From positions 5,703,501 to 5,767,500 of the forward strand of contig CM072863.1 in assembly GCA_036937835.1 (NCBI GenBank): 64,000 nucleotides of DNA, read 5' to 3'. This DNA comes from Pampus argenteus. Lineage: Eukaryota; Chordata; Actinopteri; Scombriformes; Stromateidae. Positions 36,127 through 48,986 of the stretch are shown in pieces. Position numbers and translations under genes: made by a program. Numbering within the stretch: the stretch's first letter is position 1; the number at the start of each line of letters is the position of its first letter. Under the pieces are notes generated by a model. It did not search any database. It saw only the letters and a program-made list of their open reading frames with translations, and was not told the origin of the DNA.

Positions 36127-37782
36127 GCCATCTCTCTAAACAGGCCAGCAGACAAAGTGTTCAGTCAAGCCTCCTAATCGCCAGCTCACATGGATGAGTG
36201 GAGTCCCAAACTTTTCCCGTCTGCCCTGTCCATGCTGCATTTTTCATCTTATCCACTCTTTCTTCTGCTTACTGCTCCAGCCTATTCTGTCATGTTATTT
36301 TAAGAGAGATTGGAGGGGGGGGTTAATGGTGAGGTTTTTTTTATATTATAGTACTTTGAGGAATGCAGAGAGGCAGGATAAAAGGCATGAAAAACAGGGA
36401 TTTCCTTTGGGATTAAATATAATTGACTGTATGACCGAAATGACTGAAATGCTAATTATCAAATTACCCAACTGCATGCCTGATTTCCCATTTAAAACAC
36501 ATTGCTCAGATCAAACAGACTCTACATTCAGCCTCGGCCAAAAGGAAGGAGGTGTACACCAGGTTGAGTGGGATTACGAGACTCTCACATCAGGATTCTG
36601 ACTTATTTCTCACACAGACGTGGTGGCTGTAGTCTTACTGGCCCCGGGGACGTTAAGCAACGGGGGCTCAGATTTGGAAAACACACACAAACACACACAC
36701 ACAAACACATGCCTCGGTTTTGGTCCAAAACACCTGATTTGTCAACTGAGCAGTCCAGGCCGATGAAGTTTGCGTAGGTGTGTTTTCAGAAGTGTAGATC
36801 AAAGAAAACAAACTTCAGCAGGTATCAAAGAGTTGCAGAAAATGCATAGTGCATTCTGTGTTTTCTTACTGAGGCGGTGCCACAGTATGAAAATAAACAG
36901 GACACTGAGTCATACTCCATCCTAACCTGCACCTTGTAACCAGGCTTAGATAATAAACAAGAAATACCTCCTGCTCGGCAGGAATGCACTGTGGGATTGG
37001 CGCTATCCATGATACAGCTTTGGTCTCACGTGTCCAAACAATCCAAATATTCCCTCATCCTGTGGAGGGACTGCTGTCTTAGATATGAGTGTTTGTAATC
37101 ACCAGGGAGAACTGATTCGGCACACAGCTGCAAATAGCCATTAAAAAAAACACACACACACACACACACACACAGTCAGGAAGCATGACACATGTCACAA
37201 CATCCACTTTACAATGAGTTAAAGTGTTGTGATGGGCATATGTAATCCACGTCGATCCACGATCCACAGCACAGTATCACAAGACTTCATTGAAATTTAA
37301 ACCGGCACCTGAAATATGGTAATGGCCCCCAAACATGAGTCAGAGGCCAACTGAGAGAAAACAACAGCAGACACGAGGCAGAAGGAGGTTCGTGCTGTTA
37401 ATTTCTTCCAACCCATTAGGCCTACACCGCGAGGCGATGTTCACTTTTCACCGGTAGCAGAACAACACACACACACACACACACTTACTTAATGTTTGTG
37501 ACAACAAGTCTCACTGTCTGTATCTGTACAAATGTATGCACGCACACACACACCCTTCTTTTCATTCATGCAAATATACACTTTTTATGAAGGAAACACA
37601 CACACATACACGCGCACACACAAAAAAAAAAAAAAAAAAACACACTGGGTTACACTGGTACAATAGGCAAAAGCAGGTCACCACGGCAACAAGCTGAGGG
37701 GGACTGGAGTAGGGTGTGTGTGTGTGGGATGGGAGGGGAGGGTCTGAGGTACTGATTTTGTGTAAGGTGGGGCTGGAGGAGG

Positions 37783-37815
<33 letters not shown>

Positions 37816-40800
37816 CGGGGGGGGGGGTATTACAGGAGCAGCTGTTGCATTTGATTAGTTAATAATGAAGAGTCTGAACTCTCCTCAAACACATTCTCTA
37901 AACCCGCTCAGGTGCAGTTATCTAAAAAGTAACCCAACATTTCACATATGATGGTGCATTTATGGCCCATCAGATTGTCGTTTTTTTCCTCCTTTCATAG
38001 ACACTTTTCTTCACTGTCTCAACATTCCTCCTTTTCTCTGCCCTTCAACCCTCCGCAGTTCCCCTCCCTCTCGCTCTATAGGGGGTTGCTTCTTCCCTTT
38101 CAGTCCCCTGCCATCTCCCTCTTCTTTTCTCCTGCTCTGGCTGCTGCTTTTTTTTTTTTTTTTTTTCTCCCTCCCTTTCCCCGGCCACTCATCTGTCTCC
38201 ACAGCATGTGTTTGCCTTTCACCAAATTTCATTCAAAGGACTTAAGCAGTTTGAATGTAGAAGCCAAAAAAACAAATCAGAAAAAGAGCAAAACAGCTAA
38301 CAAGAGATAAACTAACAAACAACTTCGTACTATGGCTGGCACAGCGGAGCCACTGACCACACAGCTTTCTGTCAGTCCTCACTTTCACCTTCAACATCTG
38401 CCTTTTTTCCCACAGTTTCTCTGGAACAAGCTCCCCATGCACTTTTTCTATTGCAATATGCAAATGAAAGGGCCAAATATAGTAAAACAAATGGGTTAAA
38501 GATTGATATGAATATAATCTATCACAGCATCTAAAGAATCTGAAAGACAGGAGCTTCTTATGGCTACAAACAGATATCAGATTAGTCTCTGTGTGTTTAC
38601 CTTTCCAAACTGGTCGAAGTATTGCTTCACATCTTCGATGGTGGTATTGACTGACAGTCCGCCGACAAAGATCTTCTTTGTCCTGGTCACCAGCTAGCAA
38701 CAGAGAAGAGGAAGAAAAGCATCGTTTACCACTAATCACATTAGGCAGGGGGTAGATGGTGGTGATAAAGAGACTTTGTTGGTGTTTATCTAATAGCAGA
38801 GGTTTCTGAGAGCTTTTCTGAACATTCAACCTAATTCAGTTCAGTTTAAGGGCTCGGAGGCGTGTGTGCATCTATGTGTGTGTGTGTGTGTGTGTGTACA
38901 GGTAAGGACTGTCTGTGAGCATTAATTCATGCGTGTGCCAGGATACATATGAAGGTGCATATATGCGTGTGAGAAGTATGAAGGCTGCTGGTGGTCAGGG
39001 GGGTTGGCGGGGTCAGGGTACAGGGTCAGGGTGTCAGGATGGACAAGTGGACAAGTGGATTGCTGTTCCTCTTTGGTCACGTGCCTGACTCTAATCCCAG
39101 CCAACCAGGGCTGAGTGATTAGGGGTGACACATGACATCATCACTACTACTCCTCGATTGTTAACCCCTTCAGGGTGCACTCACCTTGGGCTGGGCCCGG
39201 CGGGGAAACGCCACCTTTGGGTCGATCTGTAGGAGGGAAGGAGACACAATTTAAGATAAGCTTTTTTTTTTTAAATGGTAAAAGTAGAAGAGAAAGCAGC
39301 ACGTTAAGAGTTCCTGATGTGAATGTGACTGTGGTCGGTCAGCAGCGCTGTATTACAGATATTATATTGGTTCTATTAGGAGAAGACAACAACCCTTTTA
39401 ACCCTTGTGTTTTATTGACATCTTTACTTCCTGTGTCCCACAGATATAATTTCTCTGTGTGTAAAAATAATAATAATAATAATATTTTCCTTATTTTCTT
39501 ACCTTACGGAAAGCAAATATGTAGAAAAGTACTTGTATATTATATTTACTATACGTAAACATCATTTAGTTTGCCAAAAAGCCATTGACAAAGACAGAAA
39601 TGTACAGTATGTCATCTACGTAGTGAAGTCTGTCTCCTTTCATCGGGCGTAGTGCTGCATAAAGAAATACAGCTGTAACGATTAGTCAATTGACACAATT
39701 AATCTGCAACTATTAAATAATCAAACAGACAATTATGTCTTCTTTTTTTTTAGGCAAAAATGTCAAACATTTGCTGGTTTCTGCTTTTCAATTGCGAGGA
39801 TTTGCTTCATTTCTTAATTTTATATAATTAAGAATTAAATATGTTCGAGTTTTAGACAGAGTCAAAAACAAAACAAAACAAGGCAAAATTTTTACCATTA
39901 TCTATCGGTTTATAAAGTCTAAACGATTAAAGAAAAATAAATATAAAATAAAATCAATAATGAAAATAATTGTTAGTTATAGCCATTCTGTCAACCAATC
40001 ACAGGTATAGAGCATGTGGTAATCCATTTTATTTTAACCATGTTTTACAGTTGGTGTCATAGATCTCAACCAGAAGCGATAAACTAGTTTCTGCAGCAGA
40101 CGTCTGAAACAAGAAATTCTTATAAAATTAGGAAAAGTCATGAAGTATAAAAGGTGATATGTGAAAGATGCAGGTCCAGGGTTTCCAGGAACCCCAAATG
40201 AATATTAAGGTTAAAAAGAGATAATAAAATGTCATGTCAAAGTTATGAAACTTTTAGGTAGATCTCCTCTTAAACAGAGCCCCACCTTTCAAATAACATC
40301 CTGCTTAAGTTCTTTTGGGCAAAAACACCAACCTGCTCCAGATGTGTTGTACAGTCGCTGACCCCGTGCTTGTGTATGAGTGAATTTCTCTCCAGGGTTG
40401 AATTATCACACTGTTAACTAACCACGAAAACACTGAGCCTCTAAGTCTGAACCCATCTGAAGCACCAACATGTCCAGAAATAGAATGCTAAAGCGCAAGT
40501 ATGTATAGTAGACCCTTGTTAATGCAAGACCCCAAAAATGCAAACACAAACAGGGGGGCGGGGAACAAAACACACAGAAAGACGTGAATACTTCCATTCT
40601 CTGAATTGCATGAATTATTTTCACTTGTGTGTTGAAACACAACACAACTGGAATCCAAAATGAGCGTATAATATATTTTCGATGGATATATATATATTTT
40701 TTATTATTATTATTTTAAATCTCACAAATCCAGCCAACCTCTATTTTGGATTATTCAGATTTGACTATATCCACATTTCTCCCCGGTGGAATGTCTCAGC

Positions 40801-43148
40801 AGTGGTCAAGGTTACAGATAAAATTAGAAGCAAATGAGTTTTGAATGAGCTGGCCTTTAATAATGCTAAATATGCAAAGCCTGGCCTGGCATTTCAAATT
40901 TGTGTGGAATCCCGTGTTATTCTCACTCAAGCCAACAAGAGATGATTTTAGGTCACAGGACCTTGTGGTGTATTATGGTCTTAGAGTTTCATCTTTGTTC
41001 TAATAATTGGATGTGTGAAGAAAAACCCCCCTTGTGTCTCACGCCGCCACTATCAGAGGTATTGAATTGATATTGGCAACTAAAAACCGCCAGAAATAAG
41101 TACTTATAATGTGAACGGTACGCACAATACACGGGAAGGGCTTTCATTCAATATTCAAACAATCCCTTCATCTCTTCCCTGCGATAATTCCCTGCTTCTG
41201 GTGACAAATCTACAGACAGAAATATCCTTTGAGGACCTTTAAGTGCCTAAGATTTACCATTGCTTTCGAGAGCACAGCGCTGTGTAACTAAGATGCAGCT
41301 GCAGCGTCCTTGGGAGGGATTGCAGAAGGACTTTGCACCTTGAAGTGGGACAAAGACGAGGAGAGTCGTGTCACCTCCAGCTGACATCCAACCTCCGCTC
41401 AGCTGGTCTGAGCACAAAGACTAAAGGTGACAAGGACACGCAGAGCCACCAGCGGCTCACCGCAACGGCAACGCAACAACAACAACAGAGCGCTCTCGAC
41501 AAACAATGACAACACAGCATCCCTCACAGGATCTGTGCTTAGTAGGGGGGGGGGGGGGGGGGGGGTTTAACATTATAGATGTCATGCTGTACGATTACCA
41601 ATGATTACAGCGGCTGTATGTACCAACTATATGAAAAAATCAATTTATATAAGTCTCAGCTGTTACTGGACCCCTAAATAGATTTTTTTTTTTAAATACT
41701 ATAAATTTATTTTATGTTCAAAATATACAGTATGTGAGACAAAGGTTAAGCTGCAGTGACCTCTAAAGCACAACGCAGTGACAGAATCACACTGGAAGCC
41801 TGCAAAAACATGCAGCAATGTACTGAGTCATCATTAAATACTGTGTTGTGCCATGGATGTTTTTTGGGTTACAAACCCACCCCCCCCCTCACACGTGTAA
41901 ACCGTTACAGGCAACATGGCCGTCATGCCTCCTGACCTGAAACGTGAAAGTGCTGAGAGGTAAGAGCCTCTCGTGTTCAGGTCAGCCCACCTGCCTCCGA
42001 GTGTTTTTACAAGGCTACAGGACAGGAGCTGCCCTGAGGCAAATTTTGTGGCAGAAAGAGATAAAGAGAAAAATACCACAGTGTAAAGAGCATAGATAAA
42101 ACCCTGATGGGTGATCATTTTATATTGTTTGGTGGGATATTTAATCATTTACTTCACAAAAATAGCTTTTAGATGATCAGGAGCTCTTAGAAACAGCCTA
42201 CGATACAGAAGGTTACCAACTAGACTAGGTTAGGCCTAATGCAATATCTGTAGTAGTGCTACTAAGGCTACAGTCATGCCATGCTGTTAAACAAAAAAAC
42301 AAAATCATTCCACCGCAGCGAAATAACAGAATATATCTAATATGTAATTTCTACATCTGGCTGTACTCAAGAGAAAGGCTATAATAAATGAAAACTAAAG
42401 CATCTATCAGACTGGTGGATTAGCCTGGAGGAAGACAGATAGGCCACAAAGCAAAAGTAAAATGACTTAGCCAGGTCACTCTTTGCAACACTCAGAAATA
42501 GCTCTTTTTAGAGGACATTCGAGAAGTGCCTCGAAAAAATGTAGCGGTCTCAATCAGACTGGTGTTTGAATAATATGACTCTCAAGGAAGAAGACACTTA
42601 TTTTCTTCCTAAAGTGACAAAGAGTTATGACTGAGTGTTCATGAAATGGTCTGACTAACATCCTGCTTCATGACATCCAACCTCCGCTCAATCTAAGTAG
42701 CATAGTGACGGAAGAGCCTACGATATGATTTTAGTGGTTTAGCTCTTAAAAACTACTCTACGACCAATAGTCACCTCACGTGGCCCAGCGCGTCCACCAG
42801 TGTAACAAACTGGAAAACAAAACAAAAAAAACAAAAAAAATATAATTGAACGTCAAATCAATACACAAAAACAGCTTCCACCATGTACACTAATAGACAA
42901 ACAGAAAGAGAGAGAGAGAGAGAGAGAGAGAAGGAGTGGAAAAGAAAAGGCACAGGGAGAAAGAGAAGGCATTCATTTGGAAAAACAGGAGTCAGCCCAT
43001 GAGAAAGTGGGCCTGTCCAGTGTAGCAGTGCAGCGGGGCCGTCCCAGCAGGCAGCCCCTCTGATTTCATTAATTAACAGGACAAAGAGTACAAAACAGAT
43101 GGGCCCGTAGAGGAACTGGGGCTCCCGTGCTACCCCCACAGGCACACA

Positions 43149-43182
<34 letters not shown>

Positions 43183-43267
43183 TTCACAGGCACCCACATA
43201 ATGTAGCACAAACATAAACAGCAACAGATACAAAGTGACACATACATGTAATTAAATAGCTAGGAAT

Positions 43268-43303
<36 letters not shown>

Positions 43304-46300
43304 TAATACAACTCTTTCCATACACATACAACCATGCTCACTGTATCATATAGAAACCTGCCAAGACATTCTTGTAGCAAAATGGTAAACACACACATTA
43401 AAGGCCCCATTATAGCAATATAATCAATATAAGTTAAACAACAAGCTATAAACACAAGAGGAGATTAAAAAAAAAAAAAAAAGGAGTTGGCATGTCAATG
43501 CATGCACAGCGAGAAGGAAGGAGAGACTTAGTTTGGGCTCAGGCCAGCAGGGTCAATCTGCACAGCTGAACAATGGCACAGTAATTAGTTAACGAAGCTC
43601 ACTAATGAGGACCCCACCCCCCCACACCCACCCCACTCCCAAACCCAACCGTACTAATGTAACCCTGCTAGAGAGCTTCTCCTCGTCGGGACGGGTGTGT
43701 GTGTGTGTGTGGTGGTAGTTGTGGTTATGTCTGGATCCACCTTCAGAGCGGGTCCAGGCTTTATCCCCGGATCTGAGGCCTTGCATGGACCTCGGAAGCT
43801 CAATCCAGTTTGTTTCCTTCAATCCGATTAGTTGCTTTTCAGATCTATACTAATTACAGCACAGAAGCAGGGCTTCCCTTTCTCTCTCCCACCTTCTCCA
43901 CCACCACCACCACCAACACCACCCCCCCCTCTTTAGTCTTGTCCACGTCAGCATTAACAGCTAATCTCCAGTCACGAGCTAGAGGCTAACGTTAGCACCT
44001 AAACTCTCTACTAACCAGGTGTTGGCTGCAGTGCCAGTGGTCCACAGAGGCTGCCACTAACATATGTTGTTATAGTCCGTGACAAAGCGGTGATATTAGC
44101 ACCATGCAGACTGCTACCTTCACAGACAGTCGTGCCAAAAACAGCGATTACCACCTACTGCATCACACCTTGCATCACAAAGGGCCATTCCTGTTTGTAA
44201 AAGTCGAACTTTATGCTCCTTATTCTGCCCAATTCCCTTCTTTAAAATATATATTTTCATTCTAAGTAATATTTCAACTCTTTATTATACATATTTACCA
44301 AACATTAGGGGTATTTCATTTAAAATATTAAAATGGCTAAATTATCAGTAGTCTACTGCATTTTATTTATTTATCTGAACTAATAAGTAGAAAATAATAC
44401 ATCATATATTTGCCTAAAATCTGTAAATCAACCTCACAAATCACACAAAATGACTTTTTCTTTTTTCCTCATCTGACGTCTCCTGTTAATAATAACACAG
44501 CTAATATAAGTCGGGCCTAATCCAAGCGTATAAGAAGTGGAGGCGTTTTCACAGAGTATCTGAAACGCGCCCTTTTCTTTTTTTCCATAACTGGTTCCAG
44601 TGAAGTATTTCTCCAAAAATAATAAATACCAGTTGTGTCCTTCTTCTGTGTCCAGAGAAATAAACCAGCACACTACTGCCCTCAGGCTACACTCTGACCC
44701 GGCAGGAAATCTAACCTCCAACCAAAACAACAACCTCAACAGACTTCACTCTAAAACACAATACATAACCTCTCATTTGTTGCATTTTTATTGTTTAGGT
44801 ACACAGGTATTGCGTCAGCAGCACTTAGCAGCCTGTGTGTGTGTTTCGTTTTCTGAGTTTGGATAACACCCCCGCTGGATGTAACAGGACTGTAAATGTT
44901 TAATACCACATTTAACCAGTTTTAACCACAGCGCTGGACCTTGCACCAGTTACTGTGATTCACTACTCACCATGCGTGTACTTACACAGCACCCTGTTGC
45001 TCTGTTACACCCTTTTCATTCAAATTTTTTTTCGTCTTTCTCTTTCCTGCTTTCGGATTTGTGACGTCTTTTTTCACACCCACACACACGCCAAAGGGCC
45101 AGCTTAAAAATAAATAAAAAATTAAAAAAATAAAAATCTGAGCACCGAATATTCTTCCTCATTCCAGAGAGGAATTTCTTTCTCACATCTCGTGCTGATC
45201 AAACAATAGTTATCTTTATTTAACTGTGGAAGCAGAGAGAGGGGTGTGTCCAGGGATCAAGTAGACACATAATGTGTACAGAAAATATAAAAATAATAAA
45301 TATAGCGAGAAAATGATTTTGAAAGGGACAGATGTGGGAAATATTTTGACGAAACAGTAAGTTACTAAAAATCTTTTCTGATCCACAGTTGGCTTATAGC
45401 AAAAAAAATATATACTTAAGACTCAAAAAAGTACTGTTACCTAGTACAATGGTTGAAGCAAGGAACGAGCTGTTCTGTTGCATTGTAGCATCAGAGTCAT
45501 TGTTGCCTTTAACTACACGGCACTTGCAAATCCGAGATTTGCAAATCACGTGAAATCAAAAAATATGGCCTCCCATTTCTAAAATGGAACGACAAAATGG
45601 CAACCAAAAAAAAAACGCGTGGTTGGATAAATGCTACTACCAACGTGCTTCCCCTGCAGACTGCTGCCACAACAACCTGAGATCCTGCGTTTGAGCCGGT
45701 AACATTATTATTGTTTAGCCTTATGCCGTATTTCGGTTTATGATAGGGCAACGCCTAACCCCACCAGTGTCCTGCCAACCGGAGCTTCCAAAATCCGCTC
45801 CCTCCCATCCAAGTGTTAACATCAAACACACACACACACTCAGTCTGGCTCTCACTTAGTCTTAAGACGTAATATGACTCATGAAGTAACACTTTACAGT
45901 TCTTTAGAAGTTACTTCCAACCTAACTGCAGAAATTGACACAGATTACCAGCAGCAACATTTATTTTTTTGTAATAAACATTCACAGCAGGGTGAAGCTC
46001 CAAAGATCCAACTTTTCAGTTCAAATACAAACTCTGTCAATATTAATCATTGCACCAAACACACACTAATAATATCTTGATTTTGCACACACACATAAGT
46101 ATAAAGGTTTGACCTGACAAACTATGTGTGTGTGTGTGTGTGTGCCAGAGCTCTGCTACCCAACCAAGCATAGTGTCTTAAGTTAATGCAAAATAGCCAA
46201 GAAGTTGTTATGGAGACATAAATCCCATCAGGCTGTGCAGTTACATACAGCACCGTCTCCTGTGGCTGGCGTCACCCCCGGCAACAGGCTTGCTCCAACA

Positions 46301-48728
46301 ACTAACCAACTCTACCTTTTCTCCACCCCTGGGCTCTGCTGCCTTTCTGTGCCACCGATTTTCACTCTCAAATGATCCCATTGTGTGTGTGTGTGTGTGT
46401 GTGTGTGGTTACGGAAGGCCACAAGCTGACGAAAAGACACACCCAGTCCCCATTCCTACAACAAATCTACATGACCAAGACAGCAACATTCACACCATCA
46501 TAGATATTTAAATGGGAGTCAGCGGCTCTGTGACACTGCATCTACAAACTGCAGGGATTTAAACGCTTCACCACAAGGCCTCTTGAACAGAGTTTAGCTA
46601 AATACAAGCATGCTGTGTTTTCTTATCTCTGTCTGGTATAAACGGTTTGTCCCATTCACCCACATTTTGAATTTACATGTGTCAGTAGTGTAGGAGGGGG
46701 AAATTACAGAGAATCCTATTCACACCGATTCTCAACAAACCTCAGTGTCTATATCGATATTTAAAATGTAACATTAAGACTCATGTGGCCCTCACAGAGC
46801 TTCCCCTGACATCAGTTTGGGACCCGCATCTGTTTCCTTTCCACAAACTTTGTTTTCTACCTCTCTGAGAATCACAGAAGTCCTACCCCAAAAAAAAAAA
46901 ACTGTGCTGTTATTTTCTATGAAAAACTTCTGAGCTCTCTACATAAACCCTGTGAGGGTTTTGCAGGGGTTCCTACCCCATTCAGGTCCCCAGGTAACCA
47001 TGGCAATGAAGACCAAGAAAGAACGCTTTCATGTTGGCGCCCTGAACCGGGATTTGTAGGGGGAAATGAGCAGAGAGAGAGAGGGGAGGAGGAGGAGGGG
47101 GCTGCTCCAAAACGCACTCTTCAACTTTACAAGCCATACGGTGGGAGGCAAAATGCACCAAAGGGGGGAGAGAGAAAAAAAACATGCTACACAGAATCCG
47201 AATTGGAAAAGTTACCAAGACAACTTAACTGGAACCACCCAGCTCAAATAAGTGCACAACTCACCGTTTTGGAATCCAACTCGTGTCTGTTTTGCGCCAA
47301 AACCTTTTCCACACCAGCTTGCTCTGCGTATGTTACAAACCCGAAACCCCTGCAAAAGGAAAGACAGATGCAATGCAAGTCAAACAAACAAAAAAAAAAA
47401 TCTGAATGCAAACTCACGCCGGTTTTAACGGTGTCATGGAAAAGCGTGGAAGCGCATGTGGATTCATGGCAGCGCACACGCCTCCTTCTTACCTCGACCT
47501 CTTGGTAACGGGATCCCGCATCACCATGCACTCCTTCACCTCGCCAAATTTGCAGAAGTACTCCTTCAATCCCTCTGCAAAGACAGCGGGGGGGATGTCG
47601 TTAAAATACACCCAGGGGTGCTATTCTGACTTGCACTACATACAGGCCCTGGTTGAGGTGATGGGCTGGAGAGAGAGAGAGACAATGGGGTCGGGCGGAC
47701 CACGTTGTGTTTGTGTCTCTCTCCAGTCCTCAGTGATAGTAGCTATGGCTATCTGGCCATTCAGCATAATAGCCCCCATTAGGCCCTGCGGACCACAAAC
47801 AAAGCTACACTTTGGTGGCGATCGCTTGTTTTGACACAGCAGCAGGGTAATAACACGAGCCAATAGCAAACAGGAATAAACTGTGTTCACGCAGCAGCAT
47901 GCGCACGCGGGTCTTAAAATAAATGAATGGATTCAGTGGAGTGTAGCTGAGAGCAACAATAAGGAAAACAACCCACGAGCGTGGGCATCAATACGGTCTG
48001 AACTTCTGGTTTGGCGATGAATAACCCCTCATTGGTTGTAGTAGAAATGCCCTTCCACTGTTGTTACTGTAATAAGTGCACATGAAAAAGACAGACGGGT
48101 CGTTGTGTGTGTGTGTGTGCGCGCATTTCAAGTGTTTAAGCTCTCTGCGTCTCAAATCTAAATCCCACGAGCTGATCCTTATTGAATAGGAGGCTTTGAT
48201 TTTAACTGTTTAGTGTTTCTCCTTAACTTCGAGTGTAGTACATAGGTGCTATAATGTATGTATCCACGTACAGAGGACACACAAGAGGAGGCTTTCATTC
48301 AGACTTATTAAAGTAGCGTGTGGGACAGCTCACCTTGTGTTGTCTGCCAACTCAGACCCCCGATGAACATTTTGCTGAATGAGAGAAATACAAGCTGTAA
48401 GTCACACATAAATAACACGCGTCTCTAACACATGCGATATGAAAGGCTAGGAGGAAACTAGGGTGTTATTATGGAGAATATTAATATATATTTATATATA
48501 TATAAAGTAAGAAGAAAGCATCGGCCATGTTGCGAAGTCACCAATCGGCCAGTCGGGCCGTTATAATCCCCTAGAGGAGGAAAAAAAAAAGAGAGGAGAG
48601 GATTTTCCAGATGATGGAGGAGAAGTTGCAATGTGGCCTTATGGAGGAAAAGCGAAATAAATAAACAAACAAGAAGAGGGGAAAAACAAGCGGTGCGTCT
48701 GTGTCTCCTCTGCTGAGTGGATCCATCC

Positions 48729-48762
<34 letters not shown>

Positions 48763-48766
48763 CAGA

Positions 48767-48799
<33 letters not shown>

Positions 48800-48986
48800 C
48801 GTGCTTGTCTTTTGTCTCGGCGCGGCTCCGCTCCCGCACTGAACTCAACTAAAGTCCAAGGTGAACTCAAACCGGGCCGAGAGGCGAGTAAAAAGGCAGG
48901 CGGGCAGGTTGAGGCTGTTACCAGGGGTCGTGGGGGGAGTTGTCCGTGCTGGAGGACAGGCTGCTCTGGCTCCCTTCCGTATCCAT
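30072..48986 (-). CDS. msi1: Musashi RNA-binding protein 1, complete coding sequence
   Basis: Musashi-1 binds UAG-containing mRNAs and controls translation in neural and epithelial progenitors. Coding exons in transcript order: 48986-48922, 48374-48334, 47574-47493, 47349-47265, 39226-39185, 38693-38601, 33865-33817, 32981-32899, 32708-32591, 32169-32089, 31461-31405, 30668-30612, 30409-30255, 30113-30072. Total 1050 bases, 349 residues; human MSI1 has 362. RRM1 shows RNP2 MFIGGLSW and RNP1 [11 protein letters not shown]2 shows IFVGGLS and RGFGFVTF. The C-terminal region has [16 protein letters not shown], an alanine tract, and the ending [33 protein letters not shown] and the EFHLERTPL exon match MSI1 and not MSI2. 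All junctions are GT-AG and in phase. Exons 7 and 12 have CA and TG repeats close downstream of their donors. Confidence 0.97.
30461..30604. repeat. Two CA microsatellites in msi1 intron 12
   Basis: CA runs at about 30461-30482 and 30579-30604 lie between msi1 exons 13 and 12. In the msi1 sense the second is a TG run that starts about 8 bases after the exon 12 donor. Confidence 0.9.
31874..31932. repeat. GT microsatellite followed by GA
   Basis: About 46 bases of uninterrupted GT are followed by a short GA run, within msi1 intron 10. Confidence 0.92.
33327..33375 (-). mobile_element. Short LINE 3'-tail fragment
   Basis: A TAGA tetranucleotide run is followed by atatactt and actgggaaatta, the same tail as the LINE at 11081-11130. 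Only the 3' end is present, as expected from strongly 5'-truncated insertion. Confidence 0.6.
33569..33583. repeat. 15-base G run
   Basis: An uninterrupted run of 15 G within a GGGGTGGAGGG-rich stretch has G-quadruplex potential on the plus strand. Confidence 0.85.
33751..33791. repeat. GT tract next to the msi1 exon 7 donor
   Basis: The GT tract has C interruptions on its left side. In the msi1 sense it is a CA repeat starting about 25 bases after the exon 7 donor at 33816. Confidence 0.88.
35485..35506. repeat. 22-base C run
   Basis: An uninterrupted run of 22 C can form an i-motif, with a G-quadruplex on the minus (msi1 sense) strand. It is also a place where assembly length is unreliable. 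Confidence 0.85.
36081..36125. repeat. CT microsatellite
   Basis: About 45 bases of uninterrupted TC dinucleotides within msi1 intron 6; GA on the transcribed sense. Confidence 0.92.
37677..37690 (+). promoter_or_regulatory. RFX X-box motif in msi1 intron 6
   Basis: GTCACC-AC-GGCAAC fits the RFX consensus GTNRCC(N0-3)RGYAAC at every position with a 2-base spacer. RFX4 has been reported to act on mouse Msi1 through an enhancer in the sixth intron. Equivalence of the two sites is inferred from intron position only. Confidence 0.5.
38694..39184 (-). other. msi1 intron 5, 0.5 kb
   Basis: This short intron lies between the exons coding the inter-RRM linker and RRM2, with a GT run at about 38875-38897. 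Nothing else is recognised. Confidence 0.6.
39227..47264 (-). other. msi1 intron 4, 8 kb
   Basis: This is the largest msi1 intron. It holds a 21-G run (41545-41565), GA (about 42906-42931), CA/TA (about 43159-43181 and 43268-43302) and GT tracts (about 46124-46144 and 46383-46408). A low-repeat block at about 40780-41280 could be a conserved element. X-box-like sequences occur near the right end. No exon is supported. Confidence 0.6.
41545..41565. repeat. 21-base G run
   Basis: An uninterrupted G homopolymer in msi1 intron 4; G-quadruplex potential on the plus strand. Confidence 0.85.
47575..48333 (-). other. msi1 intron 2, 0.76 kb
   Basis: This intron lies between exons 2 and 3. A GT run at about 48103-48119 is the only notable element. 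Confidence 0.6.
48375..48921 (-). other. msi1 intron 1, 0.55 kb
   Basis: This intron lies between the first two coding exons and contains the CA-TA-CA repeat at 48729-48798. No coding sequence is recognised. Confidence 0.6.
48729..48798. repeat. Compound CA-TA-CA microsatellite
   Basis: (CA)n, (TA)n and a second (CA)n block occur in msi1 intron 1, within about 200 bases of exon 1. Confidence 0.9.

Larger units (their letters stand above)
33866..38600 (-). other. msi1 intron 6, 4.7 kb, repeat-rich, with a candidate enhancer site
   Basis: This intron lies between the RRM2 exons 6 and 7. It contains CA/GT runs (about 33909-33941, 35127-35147, 37149-37172, 37466-37485, 37786-37813), a 22-C run (35485-35506) and a CT tract (36081-36125). 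It also has a low-repeat block at about 36400-36560 and an RFX X-box at 37677-37690. In mouse the sixth intron of Msi1 carries a neural progenitor enhancer. No coding exon is seen. Confidence 0.6.
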
